From Eurosta solidaginis (Eukaryota > Arthropoda > Insecta > Diptera > Tephritidae), in assembly GCF_040869045.1 (NCBI RefSeq), contig NC_090323.1, positions 39,612,066-39,676,065 on the forward strand: 64,000 bases of DNA, written 5' to 3'. A program made the position numbers and the translations under genes. The notes under the pieces are model-generated. The model made no database searches. It worked only from the letters and a program-made list of their open reading frames with translations, and had not been told where the DNA came from. Below, one piece after another: positions 23,245 to 35,079 of this stretch. Within the stretch, counting starts at the first letter, position 1; every line of letters starts with the position of its first letter.

Positions 23245-25964
23245 TAGGGTTGCCAGATTGGAACGACAGCAGACCCGGAGATTTTTTCTTGTTAAGGGGC
23301 CCCATTTCTACTACTGATCCACTAGTAAAATGAATATATGTATGTACATTTATTATTTTTATTTTTATTTGTTACATAGTTATTTCATATTGAGGTCATA
23401 AATTTGTACCATATAGCGTATTCGTGTTTTTATAAAACAGTGTAATAAAATAAATAAACAAAAGAGAAACATAAACTAATAGTATGCTAGGAATGTAGAA
23501 CATCGATGTGCATATTGGAATTTGTACTGTAAATAGAGCCTTTGTGAATTAAGGTAACGATATATAAATATATTATCAAATGAATTCATTTAATTAACTT
23601 ACATTTTTTTTAAATCCATATCATTTTTTTGAAAATGAGTACTTTTCGTTATTAGATACTTTTTGCAGCAATTTGCGTTGTTGAGGCTCGTATAAAAATT
23701 TTTCGAATTCATCACATGAAATTTCATAATTTAACTTCGTAAATAATTCTGCTTTTACAAGTTCGACTCTCAACCTATTTCTCGAATCGGTCCATATGTT
23801 TGCCATTAAAGCAAATACCCTTTCGCAAAATGCGTTGCTTAATGGTATAGAGAGGATTTTGCCAATTAGTTTCGGCAGTTCTTTGAGTTCCGGAGATGAT
23901 GCAAATATTTTTACCCATTTCATATCTAATGGGATATCAAGACCTTAAACTGATGAACAAATTTTTGAGAGCATCTGTAATTCGTCATACAAGTTGTCTT
24001 GGTTTATATCAAGTTTTACTGCGCATGCCGCTTTTAAAAAGTCATCATATGAACGCAATTCATTTTTTAAATTAATTACAGCGAAATGTTGAAATGGGCT
24101 GCTCTCAAAGTTATACCATTTCTCTAGGTACGAAATAGCTTTGGAATATACCTTAGTAACTTCAACTTCAAACGCGTGTCTTTTTTCGGGGTCAAGATGA
24201 GGCAAACTAGCATTGACTTTATAACCGAAGTATTTGTCTCGTAGCCTACTCTTAAGGTTATCCCGCAGTGAAGACATTATTAAATGAACATCTGAACTCA
24301 ATACCGTCTTTGACTCGAGTGGTTTAATGGCTCTTTCAAAAATTTGCATAAAGTGATGTGCAAAATATAAGTAGCATTCAGGCAAGGTAGCAGTCTCAGT
24401 TAATAGATTTAAATTAGCATCGATTTGGTCCTCTACAAAACTCCAAATTATCTTATTTGTGTCATCTTGTCCCTGCTGGCGGAAGTATGTTTTTATAGCG
24501 GGCCAACAATTAATTATTCTTTCAACTGCAGGGAAAAGTGATAACCACCTCGTGACGACATGGCGCAATACAGTTTCGTACTTCATTTCTAAGAACTCAA
24601 AACATTCTTTTAATTTCTCTACTTTTTTTGAACTATTCGAAAACTCCGCGAATATTTTTAGAACCAAATTTTCAACATCGAAAGATAAAAGCTTGCATGC
24701 ATTTCTGGCAGCATTATGAATTACGTGAGCATTGCAGTTACTTTTAACGATATTGGAATTTAGCGTTGTAAGTTTTTGATAAACTGATTTGTGTTGACCG
24801 TAATTTACTGCAGCATTATCTGCTGAATAAGAACTAACATTCCCAATATCAAGGTCATATTTCGCTAGACAATTGAGGATCTGTTTCGTTATTGCTTCAG
24901 AAGACTCATTAGGGTCTTCATAAAAATCAATCAATTTTTCTCTAATGCCCTTCTTTGTATTAAAATATTTTATAGCAATCGGAAATAATTTGCGATTACC
25001 TTTATTTGAGGCATCAATGGCAATTGAAAAAAATACTTTAGAGTCTTTTTGTACTGAAATTTCATTAAGAACCAATTCAAGTGATTGAGGAGCTAATATA
25101 TTTTCAACCAACGCTTCCGCCTTGGTTTTTCCACATTTCACTTTTTTTGCAATGCTGCTTTCCGAAAATAATTTGCAGTTCAATTTAACTCCGCAGTCAA
25201 TACTAATGTAACTGTGGTGATGACATAATCCATGATAAACTTGTGCTAATTCAGCTATGGCTACATTCAATTCATCGGGAGAATCTACAAAATTAAGATG
25301 TTTTTATTCGTCATCAATTAAAAAACGAATTATATTACCTTTTCTTATTAAAAAAGCTGACATAATTTCACTTATTGCAACGTCCTTTGCTGTTTTGCGG
25401 TGCGAATCACTATTCAAATGGGTTTTTACTCCCTTTTCCCGTCGTGTTTCACTGTAAATCTGGTTTTACATATTGCACATTCTGCAGTAGATGTGTCCAC
25501 TTTTCTAATCCAAGTGCCGAACTTATCGTCAGCCAGCCAAGAATCTTTGAAACAACAATACGATTTCTTTTTTCGTGGCGTTGACATTTTTGGATAAATT
25601 AAATCAATTTATAAACACGCGCAAATTATTGCAAATTTTTGTAAAACAGCTGTTTTGCTTAGGGAATGGTGTTGCCTATCGAATCGATAATAGCTTCGAT
25701 AACGATAGGGTGGTAATGTACCGAAACTAGATACGTCTTTAATAGCTTCGATAAATATAGGGTTGTGCAAATCTACCAAAAGTAGATACGTCTTTAATTT
25801 ACAAACCTTCTATCATGAATACTCTTGGCCTATAAAAATTAATAATACAAAAATTAGAAAAAATTCCCTGAGATTCCCGGAGAAATTGATGGTTAACCCG
25901 GAGCCCGGAGATTTCGCTCGAAACCCGGAGAATCCGGGTCGAACCCGTACATCTGGCAAGCCTA
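23245..25964 (-). mobile_element. hAT DNA transposon with both ends and 8-bp TSD
   Basis: Termini are TAGGGTTGCCAGAT on the left and ATCTGGCAAGCCTA on the right, inverted with one mismatch. The flanks carry an exact 8-bp target duplication, GACACAGG, at 23237-23244 and 25965-25972. The 2720-bp body encodes on the minus strand a BED-finger exon, a 54-bp intron and a transposase exon. One stop and one frameshift make it non-autonomous, but the near-complete frame suggests recent activity. The G-rich subterminal CCCGGAGA/CCGGGT motifs on both ends are the sort bound by hAT transposases. Confidence 0.93.
23621..25587 (-). pseudogene. hAT transposase (BED finger, DDE core, hATC)
   Basis: The start chosen is the ATG at 25587. 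Exon 1 encodes WLADDKFGTWIRKVD then CAIC...H..SDSH, a BED-type zinc finger, and needs a frameshift near 25437 to stay open. A GT-AG intron spans 25338-25285 (GTAATA...TTTTGTAG on the minus strand). Exon 2 runs 441 codons from about 25284 with SIAIDASNKGNRK (first catalytic Asp), SYSADNAAVNYG (second Asp) and VTRWLSLFP, the conserved RW pair. A single in-frame TAA at 23945-23947 precedes the C-terminal hATC dimerisation block (LSIPLSNAFCERVFALMAN, with the catalytic Glu). Its role would be cut-and-paste transposition of its own element. The family resembles ZBED/SCAND3-like hATs. Confidence 0.9.
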
Positions 25965-25974
25965 GACACAGGCC

Positions 25975-26440
25975 ATAATGGCTAAGCTTGTTGGTTTCAT
26001 TAGATGCATGAGTGTGTATGTGATACTCATACTCATAGAAGGTAAAGTGCTGTCATTATATGTTCTCATAATTTCATTCTATACCATTAATTGGTTGAGG
26101 GACATATTTAATAAATGCCTGAGCCACAAACAATCACTCAATGCAAGTACTCAAGCTAACGAACGTTTACAGTAAAGCCCGCTTAAGAGCGACCCCTAGT
26201 AAGTACCTAACACGTTTTCGGCCCAACAGTGCTCAACGCGCTCCTTCCTCCTCTATATTTGTATAGTGAAAAATATATGAAGAAAAATATTTTGTTGCTT
26301 TAAAGTAACTTTTGAGTCGATACTTGCGACCAAAACTATACTTTTTCTGTCCTCTTGTGCGTTTTCATGCTCTTTCTGATCTTCATCAGGGAATATTATT
26401 TATTAGTACAAATATCAGCCAGGAAACTCCTTTTGAGTTA
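25975..26440. other. Spacer, nothing recognised
   Basis: Flank of the hAT insertion. A 65-codon open stretch at 25978-26175 has no known motif. Confidence 0.35.
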
Positions 26441-26449
26441 CCGACTATT

Positions 26450-27170
26450 TTCATATCCACCAAGCTTACGTTGAACTGATAGGTCAATAAAGGCCTCACA
26501 TAGACTGAATGTGTTTGACCAACAAACGAAAAAACCCCAATTATGTAGGTACCGGTACCAGGAAATATGTTATAAAATAATTCTAGAAGTTGTTTAATAC
26601 TAAGCTTAGTTGGTGTCTCGAGATCTGCCAAGTCTGCCAACACTGGTAGCTGGAGCCTTGAACTAGTGAGCGCAGGACACGAATGTGCTCAACCCATTCT
26701 TCCTACTATCCGCACTTCTTACATCTGCTGTTGCTGACGAGACTAAATTTATAAGCATGTGACGCCAGTATGCATATCTTCTTAGCGCGACTATCATTAC
26801 CCTTAATTCTTCTATCATTAGAGATATGAACTTTGAAAGTATGGAATAAATGAGCTTATAACCTGAAGGGCACGCTTGCGTGAATAGTACAATACCCTTT
26901 TTTCGAATTAAAAAAACACATTTTGTTTTTAAGTTAAATTAATTGATATGACAGGGGTGAAGGAATTGATAAAAATTTCTACTGTTCGTTTGCATTCCAG
27001 GACACTACTTAATAAATTGCTGCAAGAGATTATTGCCTTAATGTCCGCCTGACTATCAACATAGATACTAACGCGACTGCAGCTTAAGCATGCTTCCCCC
27101 ACAGTTGCTGCCGCTTTCTTCACGGCTAGAATTTCCGCCTGAAAGGCACTACAGTAAACTTGCAGTATTC
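26450..27170 (-). mobile_element. LOA/R1-like non-LTR element, 3' part (copy 2)
   Basis: The left end (TTGAACTGATAGGTCAATAA, CTCACATAGACTGAATGTG) is the 3' end of the family found at 37035 and 50810. Minus-strand 26929-27123 encodes an RNase H piece with EACLSCSRVSIYVDSQAD, near-identical in layout to 60027-60392. An internal deletion joins the 3' untranslated part to the RNase H end. Stops occur throughout. Confidence 0.7.
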
Positions 27171-27535
27171 GCCAAATTTCAGAAAAAGTTTCTGGGATTT
27201 AGGGATTATACATAGAACACATAAATATCGGCAAAGCTGTACTTCTCCGGCCATTATGTGTATGCACGCGCTTTCGCAACGGATTACCGTCATTCTTGAA
27301 TATCTCTTCGAAGAATGTGTAGGAGCACTTGCCATAGCTGTTTTTTAATGCTAATGATAGCTGGTTATAGTTTGTATCAGGAATGTTCCCCCCTGGATGC
27401 TTTTTTAGCGAAAAAGGACAATCACTCCCTACATAATCTCCGGTCAGTGATTACCAAGTCCCCTTTTTTGTTCTTAAAAGAGTTCGTCACACGCTTGTAG
27501 CACTCATTCACTCTCCAAATATATTAAGGACGATA
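27171..27535. other. Spacer, nothing recognised
   Basis: No supported feature. Confidence 0.3.
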
Positions 27536-27539
27536 GCGT

Positions 27540-27850
27540 TTCTTCCTCTTGTAGCGATAACGAGACTCCCTAAAGGTTTTGGGGATTTTTATCTCGTTTG
27601 AGTTGATTCTCGTTTGCCTGGTAGTGATTCGGTATGGTAAGGTACTAGCCCGAGCAACGCGGAAATGATTTGATATGATCACGTTGAATGTGCTATATCA
27701 TCCAACCAATCCTTCCGTGAGTGAGGAATTTGGGGTCGCCAGAGCTTCACCTGTGAAATAAAAAGTCTTCTCCACGAGTTAGTGTGGTGGACAATTGGGT
27801 TGAAGAAAATAAAAATTGCGCTAGGCAGCCCCTTGAAAGGATTGCGCTAC
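27540..27850 (-). repeat. Dispersed SINE-like repeat, inverted copy
   Basis: Plus strand reads TAGCGATAACGAGACTCCC then CTAAAGGTTTTGGGGA, GGTACTAGCCCGAG and GGGGTCGCCAGAGC; these are reverse complements of the blocks in 4756-4970 and 15090-15400. Confidence 0.6.
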
Positions 27851-29315
27851 AAAATACCCTTGATTACGCTCTAAGAGAATAGAAAATTTTTGGAGGTCTG
27901 CCGCTATACAAACATTTGCAAGCAAGACTTCCATGTCAAAAGAACGTTTTTTGTAGCGCAGGATCTTGGATGTGAAGAAATGTTATCCGAGTCGGTATTA
28001 TGTACTTTTTACGATGTTCTATATTTTTTATGTTTTGACCTTTCAGCGACGTGAAGTCTCTTTATCCCATACCGAGTCTTCGCTTCGCGTCGCAGGGAGC
28101 AACGGTCTTCTCCTTTACCTCCGCCCCTCACATCTCTTGTATGGCGTTTATAACAGCCTTTGACTTCACAAGGACATCAACAAGTCGGGCAAAGGGCACC
28201 ATCCGCCTATATGCCCTCCAAACTTAGGCCTTAAAACGCTTCCAATTGTCCACTTCACAAAAAGATTTCGTTAAAAGTTCTTTAATGACATTCATTAGAA
28301 TGTGGCTTTATGTGGTGGGTCCATGGTCCAACGCACAAGCCGTCCAGGATTCAATCTCAGGCATTTACAACCAGTCAGTTGATCCAAGATAAAAGCAGCA
28401 CCGCCTCAAGGTGATCAGACGATACGGATGAAATGCAAAACATGATGCAATGCTCTACACGGTAACTAAATCAGCTTTTACTATACAACAAATTGTACAA
28501 AGATAATTTTATTTGGAGCAGGATACCATTTGCGTCTTAAACCTCGTCCATGACTATATTCTTCTGCTCTTTTTCCTCAAGTGGATGGGTTTACTATCCT
28601 ATTTAAGTACAGTGTCAGTTTCCCATTTTTGAATCAAGGCATGAAAATTAAGATGATGCACTCAAAGGGGCTACACTGTAAAAGTCATAAGAGCAAAAAA
28701 GAGGAAGTGTTTCGCCTACAAAAAGTGAACGCATAATGACGTTCGTTGATTGTCCAAAGAGTTTCATTGTTGGTCTTTCTATTGTTGCAAGTGGATGTTG
28801 TTGGGACTCGCATTTGGGCTGATAGCACCTAGACATCGAGTGTATTCCTCTATAGCTTGTAGTTTCATAAATGTCAGTAACATGACTGGGTCTGGTCTGC
28901 TTGCAAACTGATAACTTTAGTGGGAAAATGAACATCCTTTTCAAAATGCCAGGAAGCAAGCTCACACACACACGCGTGTTGTGCTGTAGCTCACGCATAC
29001 CCAGACAAGTATTGCAAAATAGTTTGTAGAAAGTGCTCATATATGCAGCGGCATGATAAATAATTTATGCTTTGTATGCTTTTTGCCTTTCATGTCATTT
29101 TCGTATGCACGAGTAAAGTATTTTAAAACGACAAAAAGTTATGAAGGAGAAAAAATTTAATTAAAAATAGTTAAATAATTTTTTGTTGTGGTTTTAAAAT
29201 TTACTCGAAAATGTAAAATTTCTGCATTTCATTTAATGTATTACATTGTTTATATGTTTGGAAGGAAATTATTCTTTGTTTTTACTGTATATTTAATGAG
29301 CTTTATAAACAAGTT
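27851..29315. other. Spacer, nothing firmly recognised
   Basis: A 130-codon open stretch at 28648-29040 (minus) lacks any motif I know. A B-box-like CAGGATTCAATCTCAGG near 28345 may be the scrap of a tRNA-derived SINE. Confidence 0.35.
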
Positions 29316-29714
29316 TTTTCATGAAAATGAAATGGTATATTAATTTAGTGACGAATCTCAAAATTGTAAGTCCTTAAAGGAAAAGAGATAGCCTCACCAA
29401 TATGCATACCGAAATGATCAGGATGAAGTGCTGAGTTGATTTAGCCATGTCCGTCTGTCTGTTTATATGCAAACTAGTCCTTCAATTTTTGAGATATTTT
29501 GGTAAAATTTGGTGAGCGTCTATATTTAGGTGTCCGATTAGACATTTGTCGGCACCGGCCGGATCGGCCCACTATATCATATATCGCCCATACAACCGGT
29601 TTTTCAGAAAAGAGTATTTTTGTCATATCGTTCTCATTTTATCAGATCGAAACCTCAAACTTCACCTATGCTTTCGTATATTGTACATAGTGTTGTCTGA
29701 AAAAAATTTAGTAT

Positions 29715-30220
29715 TGTAACGACTTTAGTGCAATTCCGCTTATTTGCAACCTTCTACTAACGTTCGTATCGCTAAACTGTTGAATAAATAACTGCAATAT
29801 TCAATAATGCAAGATGATCTTTATTAGACTACTTCGCAAATACTTCATAATAACACTTATACTTCGCAACTGATAGCGTGCTTAAATCAAACTGATTGCT
29901 GCTTACTCAGCTCTCGCTCCTTTTATACTCTCTGCTGTCTCGTTCGCATACTTCTAGGCGTTTCTTCTTCTAGAATTTACTACTTGGTTACCAGCTACCT
30001 TACCGAACACTACGGACTCAATCAGTCTATGTGAGGTTCTCATGGACCGGCCAGTTCAACCTACCAGCTATAAACTACAGATGCACGTTTATAGCCTCTC
30101 GCATAGCCTTATGCGCGTGTATATGTGAGTATAACTTCGCTGATGATTGCATACTTTTGATTTGTTTATGTACATACAAGTGACTGCTTAGTATTGGCTT
30201 AGAGATGATGATTCGTCACA
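29715..30220 (-). mobile_element. Solo LTR, Ty3/gypsy-type family, copy 2
   Basis: Begins TGTAACGACTTTAG and ends GATTCGTCACA, with a 4-bp duplication GTAT at 29711-29714 and 30221-30224. Minus strand has AGAGTATAAAAGGAG then TAATAAAGATC, a TATA box and a poly(A) signal in the order expected of an LTR. It interrupts the long repeat of 29320-30590 and is itself interrupted by a 64-bp insert at 29998-30061. Confidence 0.9.
29998..30061 (+). mobile_element. 64-bp stub of the LOA/R1-like 3' end
   Basis: Contains TCAGTCTATGTGAGG and GACCGGCCAGTTCAACC, the extreme 3' end of the non-LTR family seen inverted at 50815-50865. The stub is bracketed by a 9-bp duplication, TACCAGCTA, at 29989-29997 and 30062-30070. 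Other copies of this LTR lack the segment. It is a very strongly 5'-truncated retrotransposition product. Confidence 0.75.
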
Positions 30221-30689
30221 GTATATATCTCATACAACCGATTGTTCAGATAAGAAACTTCGTAATTACTGCCCCATTTTAACAGCTAGAAGCTTTAAAT
30301 TTCACCAAATGCTTATGTATATAGCATATATTGTTGTCTGAAACAATCATAGAGATCGGTCGTATATATGGTGTGTATCCCATACAACCGATTGGTCAGA
30401 TAAGTAACTTTTCGTAATTTCTGCCCCATTTTAACAGCTAGAACTCTGAAATTTCACCATGTGCTTTCGTATACAGCAAATATTGTTATCTGATCTGTTC
30501 CGAAGAGATCGGTCGTATATATAGCATATGTCCCATACAACCGATTGTTCAGATAGAAACTTTTCATAGTACTCATCGGACCATTGCATGACAACCTGAC
30601 AAATATGGTCTACTTACGAAAGTAAAAAAACAGCAAACCTGACAAATGGATCCAGTAAAGAAATGTTTAAAACTACTGCAACAATCACT

Positions 30690-31300
30690 TGGTCGTATCG
30701 TAAGACTTGTACGCTGAGGGAGGGAGATCCCTTTCAGATCCCATCTCCGTAAGCACTATGAAGAGATCCGATACAAAAGAATTATCCCGTTTGAGCAAAA
30801 AAAGCATAAAAAGGCCTGCAGGGACATCCACAAAGAGTCGGCAAATTAAAATGAAAATAAATGCCTAGTGAGACCTGATCTCAATGACAAAAACTCAAAA
30901 CTGTAGGAAATGAAACTCCCCAGGGAGAGCGCGTTAATCTGGCACAGCTTCGATCTAAATACATAATAGGCTAAACTCTTACTTATCAAAAATCAACCCC
31001 GACATACGCAAGTCCCCATAAGGTACCAACCATTTTTTTCAATTGCAATGTGAAACCAACGTCTCTAGTACATATGTTCTTTGGCCAACTCTGTTGAAAC
31101 TGGAAATTTCCATGCACTTCCGCTAAGGGATATGACAGTTTATTAGTGATCGCACCAATTGGATGTATCGAAACACATTTATCAGATCAACAAAGAGAAG
31201 AAGGAAAAGGCGCACCAAAATTGTGCTTGTCTTGGCCTTTTGTACGGGGACAGCACAGCAACCAACCAACCTAGGATAGATATCGAAATCAGGGGCAATA
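30690..31300 (+). pseudogene. Jockey-like non-LTR element, C-terminal remnant
   Basis: Plus-strand pieces read LRKHYEEIRYKRIIPFEQ (about 30750-30805), AQLRSKYIIG (about 30945-30975), NSYLSKINPDIRKS after a frame change, and FFNCNVKPTSLVHMFFG near 31035-31085. These are the C-terminal region and 'HLFNC' knuckle of a jockey-type element, the same family as 5445-6035 on the other strand. No catalytic palm remains. The tail ends near CAACCAACCAACC at 31258. Confidence 0.62.
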
Positions 31301-32785
31301 CCTTAGTGTGATTATTTAAAAAACAGGTTTTTCTAAAACGCAAAACTTTCATTATTTTTACCTCCGATAACGAAGAGGTACACTATAAAATGTATAATGT
31401 GCGTTTTGCCAATCTCTTCTACTGCGAAGTAAAGAAGCAAGCGCTAAATACTAGGTTAGGTACCTTCTTAAAATCGCGATGTTTTGAAAGTTGCATCAAA
31501 TATCTCTACCCTGGCAGTATGTATGTATGTCTCCACTTCGAGTCAAATCTTTATACTGTCATGTATACAGTAACTAAAGATATGTACTTTTAGTAAAAGA
31601 TTTTGTACGAACCTCTCTCACGATGCCCAGTGCGCAACTGCGCCTAGGAGTATGCAATAGTTTACATGTTATGCAGTCTATTTGACTTTGTTTTAGTTTA
31701 TTAGAGTAAAGTTTACAAGCAATTTGGCGTTGGATGAGAAAAAAACGCATGAAATTGATTAGTCACTTCTCTACTCAGCCCACTCATGTGTAATATATTG
31801 AAATAAGTTTTAGGCACTGAAAACTTTGAACAAAACTTAACACATCTGCTTCATTGCATTCTTGAACCCTATCAATTAATTCTGACAACCAATGTGTAAC
31901 CCAAAGATGTAATGCCTTGTGCTGTACACAATACATAGCCAGTGTATCCTAATTCTGTATTCTTACTGCCTCATATCGCAATTTATAGTGCACTTTCTAA
32001 CACTGCCAGCACAAATCAACTTCAAAATCTAGAGCTACATATGCATATATATGAATATATATTGTATCGCCAGAACTGTAAGCGAATATGTGGTTGAGTA
32101 TCTAACTGTATATGCTTTATATAGCAAACGTCCATCAAGGGCGCGTCTAAGATCGTCCATCACGAACAATATGTTGGATAGCAAGTTTTGTGTGTGGGCA
32201 TGATGGAACTACTACAAGTGGAAGCCGCTGCTTTAACGGTATTTATGCCGGCTATATGCGTGGTATGCTTGCCAACGCATCTATTGCATCTAAAACATGC
32301 ACAACAGCAGCTGTTGTTATTTATTTGTATATATTTATTTACGGTGTTATTGGTCTGACACATTCTATCTTCCAGCTTCAAACTTCAAGTTGGAATAATT
32401 TAATGTGCGTAATCGGATTACAAGCTAACTGCATATTCTACTGACATTAACTGGCATAAAAAAGCACAAAAGGCAAACAAAACGGGTCGTCAAAAGGAAT
32501 GTAGCGTGCTAGACTACTAAAATGAAGGAAACACAAAATGGCGGCAAAAATGGCGTGCAAAAGTCATTTTTCAAATAGTTGAATGGGCCATTAGTTACGG
32601 TCATATTGTGGTTGTTTGTGTTTGCTTGTCGTTAATAATTTAAATTTTTTTGCTCTATTGTCTGTTCGCGTACTTTTTATTGTTGAAGTTGAAAGCATTG
32701 CAGTTGGAGTCAGTGATGCCAAATTTGGAAAATTTTCCCATTCGTGACATTTTATTAACAAAAAATTAGCTAAATGGGTAATAGG
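31301..32785. other. AT-rich spacer, nothing recognised
   Basis: Several short open stretches (31390-31593, 32190-32444) have no motif. No RNA gene or repeat terminus supported. Confidence 0.35.
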
Positions 32786-32790
32786 GATTA

Positions 32791-33167
32791 GAGCTTACGA
32801 TTTCTTCTCGAACACAAGAGAAATTTTCGAGACCCGAGAAATTGAGAACTCGACTTTTCGCGAGATTCTCGTGTCACGAAGTACTCGTAAATCTCGCGAG
32901 CTTCTCGACATAAATTTAATTGCTGTATGACAGTATTTTTAACGAGACATCGAGAACACGACTTCTCGCGAGATTCTCGAATCACTCGTAATACTCGCGA
33001 GCTTCTCGTCTTTCAATTCTCGCGAGATTCTCGAAATACTCGTAATACTCGCGAGCTTCTCGCCTTTCAATTCAGACGCTGCATTGGCAGTATTCTATAC
33101 ATTTCGGTATTTTTTGTTGTGGTTTTGTGGAAATGTTCGCTTGTGTTCCAGAAGAAATCGTAAGCTC
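32791..33167. mobile_element. 377-bp TIR element full of CTCGCGAG palindromes
   Basis: Inverted ends GAGCTTACGATTTCTTCT (32791) and AGAAGAAATCGTAAGCTC (ending 33167) match over about 28 bp with few mismatches and are flanked by TA. The interior is a short array of TCTCGCGAGATTCTCG and CTCGCGAGCTTCTCG units: about six palindrome sites between 32858 and 33060, with CTCGTAATACTCG spacers. No coding frame. It behaves as a MITE whose loop is a minisatellite. Confidence 0.75.
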
Positions 33168-33169
33168 TA

Positions 33170-33444
33170 TATAAAACAGCCAATTAATCGATTAAATTGA
33201 ATGTCGAGAAGCTCGCTCGCGAACACACTGCTTCGAAACCCCAAAACAAAAAACAAAAAAAGTACAAATTTAAGTGGCCCAGCGAGATGACCAGTACATT
33301 TTTCCGGAAGAATAAGTGGACTTTATTTGGAGCAAAGCACCAAAAAATATCAAAACCGGCTTAAAAAAAAGTTGAAAATCATTTAAATTTTTTTTTTTGC
33401 AAGCTTAAGTTTAAAATTGTTGGGGTAAATATTCATCGAAAATA
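33170..33444. other. Short spacer
   Basis: A-rich sequence; a stray AGAAGCTCGCTCGCGAAC near 33205 resembles the palindrome units of the neighbouring element. Confidence 0.35.
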
Positions 33445-33448
33445 ATAT

Positions 33449-34064
33449 TGTAACGAATTTACTTGCAAGTCCTCTTATTTGCCCTTTTGCTAGGTTCGTA
33501 TCGCTAAACTGTTGAATAAGTAACTCCAATATTGAATAATGGAAAAATTGCCTTTATTAAAATACTTGACAATAACACTCAAACTGTGCAACGAATAGCT
33601 TAATAACCAAACTGATAGCTTAAATGAAACTGACTTTTAAAATAATACTGCTATTGCTCGCTAGATATCGTCTTAGTCGTAACTGCTTGACAACTGAAAT
33701 CAAACTGAATTACAGCGCCTCTACATCTGTAGACTTTTATACTCTTTGGTTTCCTCGTTCGCATCTTCTAGACGCTTCCAGAATCTACTAGTCCAGTAGC
33801 TCTCAAACTTCTCAGCTGTAACTACAATTGCACAATTTTATAGTTTTTCTCATTGCATACTTATAGGAGTATCTCAGATATATGCATGTATTTGTGCATT
33901 GACTCTCTGCTGCTCGTACACGTACATGGTACATATATGTAGACGCAGTTATTGTTTCGTTTATGTAGATACATGATGATTGAATTATTGATGTGCATTC
34001 ACGTCACTGCTTAGCATCGGCTTAGAGCTGGCAGCACTCCTTAGTTTTGCTAATATTCGTAACA
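33449..34064 (-). mobile_element. Solo LTR, Ty3/gypsy-type family, copy 3
   Basis: Begins TGTAACGAATTT, ends AATATTCGTAACA, with the 4-bp duplication ATAT at 33445-33448 and 34065-34068. Minus strand keeps AGAGTATAAAAG and TTAATAAAGG. It is longer than copies 1 and 2 (616 bp) through extra sequence in the middle, so it is a different subfamily. Confidence 0.88.
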
Positions 34065-34679
34065 ATATGAAGGAAGAAAAAGGCAATTTTTTTAACAGTA
34101 AGGCCCGGTTTTCCAGTACAAGTTCAACTCAGTTTGTCAGTTAAACTACACCTAAACTTATTCTGCAGTTTTTCAGTATACTTTAACTGAAGTTAAAGCT
34201 GAGCTTAAGCGGCCGATCTAGCAGGGTTAAACTCTAGTTACCCTATCAGTTATTTGCGTTCGTTGGCAATGACGTCGAATATACCCAACAAGCATTTGGG
34301 CTACAGTACCATTAGAGCTCATGTTGACAACTAGCATACCTCTAAAATCTCAAGAGTTGTTACGAAACAGTGGCTCAACTTGAGAATCATAGTGTAGTCA
34401 GCAAAAGAGGGAATTTTTTATAAAGCGAAAAATGATATTACTTAAGTTGAAAAATGATAGTTCCCAACTTGTGGTTCTTTGACTGGACTCAAGTGTAAGA
34501 TTGCAATACTACTTACTGTATTTTCACGAAAATAAATAAAATATATATAATTTATTTTTAATAAATTAAGCTTCATTACTGCTTTCATGAGGTGTTTATT
34601 TCTCACAATAAATAGCTGTTGGTTTTGGTGGTACCACCTTGAAAATCTTTTTTGCAACTTCACCTCAACACGATATCCA

Positions 34680-34880
34680 TGTAGGATATCAACTGGAGAA
34701 ACGTGTTGAATATTCATTTGAGAACTGTACATTTCTCAAAATCTATCAAAGGTTAGATAATAATTTGAAAATGCTAATGACGTTGGATATCAACTTGAGA
34801 ACTATAAATTTTACAAAATTTCTCAAAGGTTGGATAGTGATTGGAGAATTAAGTTGAATATCAACTTGAGAACTATCTGG
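34680..34880. repeat. Short tandem repeat inside the TIR element
   Basis: The phrase GGATATCAACTTGAGAACTA with TTTCTCAAAGGTTGGATA recurs starting near 34684, 34785 and 34854 with variation; about three imperfect units. Confidence 0.5.
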
Positions 34881-35079
34881 TTTAAGAATAACTAAATAAT
34901 GATGTTGGAACTAGATATATATTTCGCTGGAGAAATATCTTTTAAATATTTTCTGGGTAAGCAAAATCCAGCTGTTGTCGTATCTGGTGGTTGGTTGATT
35001 GGTTGGAGTGCCTAGTCCCAATTGACTTCAATTGGCGCTCATGCGCCGTTTTCATACCACAACTCGTGAGTTAACCAAT

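Larger units (their letters stand above)
29320..30590 (+). repeat. Long dispersed repeat, copy C, split by solo LTR
   Basis: Same orientation as copy A: TTTCATGAAAATGAAATGG at the left, then CCATGTCCGTCTGTCTG, CACCGGCCGGATCGG and the CCGATTGTTCAGATAAG blocks. A solo LTR (29715-30220) interrupts it. The distal hairpin end is missing. Confidence 0.7.

Noticed and set aside
28648..29040. 130-codon minus-strand open frame
   Set aside because: No recognisable domain, no flanking splice signals of quality, and no repeat relation that would support a gene.
32858..33060. CRISPR-like array of palindromic repeats
   Set aside because: The units are palindromes inside a TA-flanked eukaryotic MITE, spacers are short and similar to one another, and no Cas genes exist in this eukaryotic sequence.
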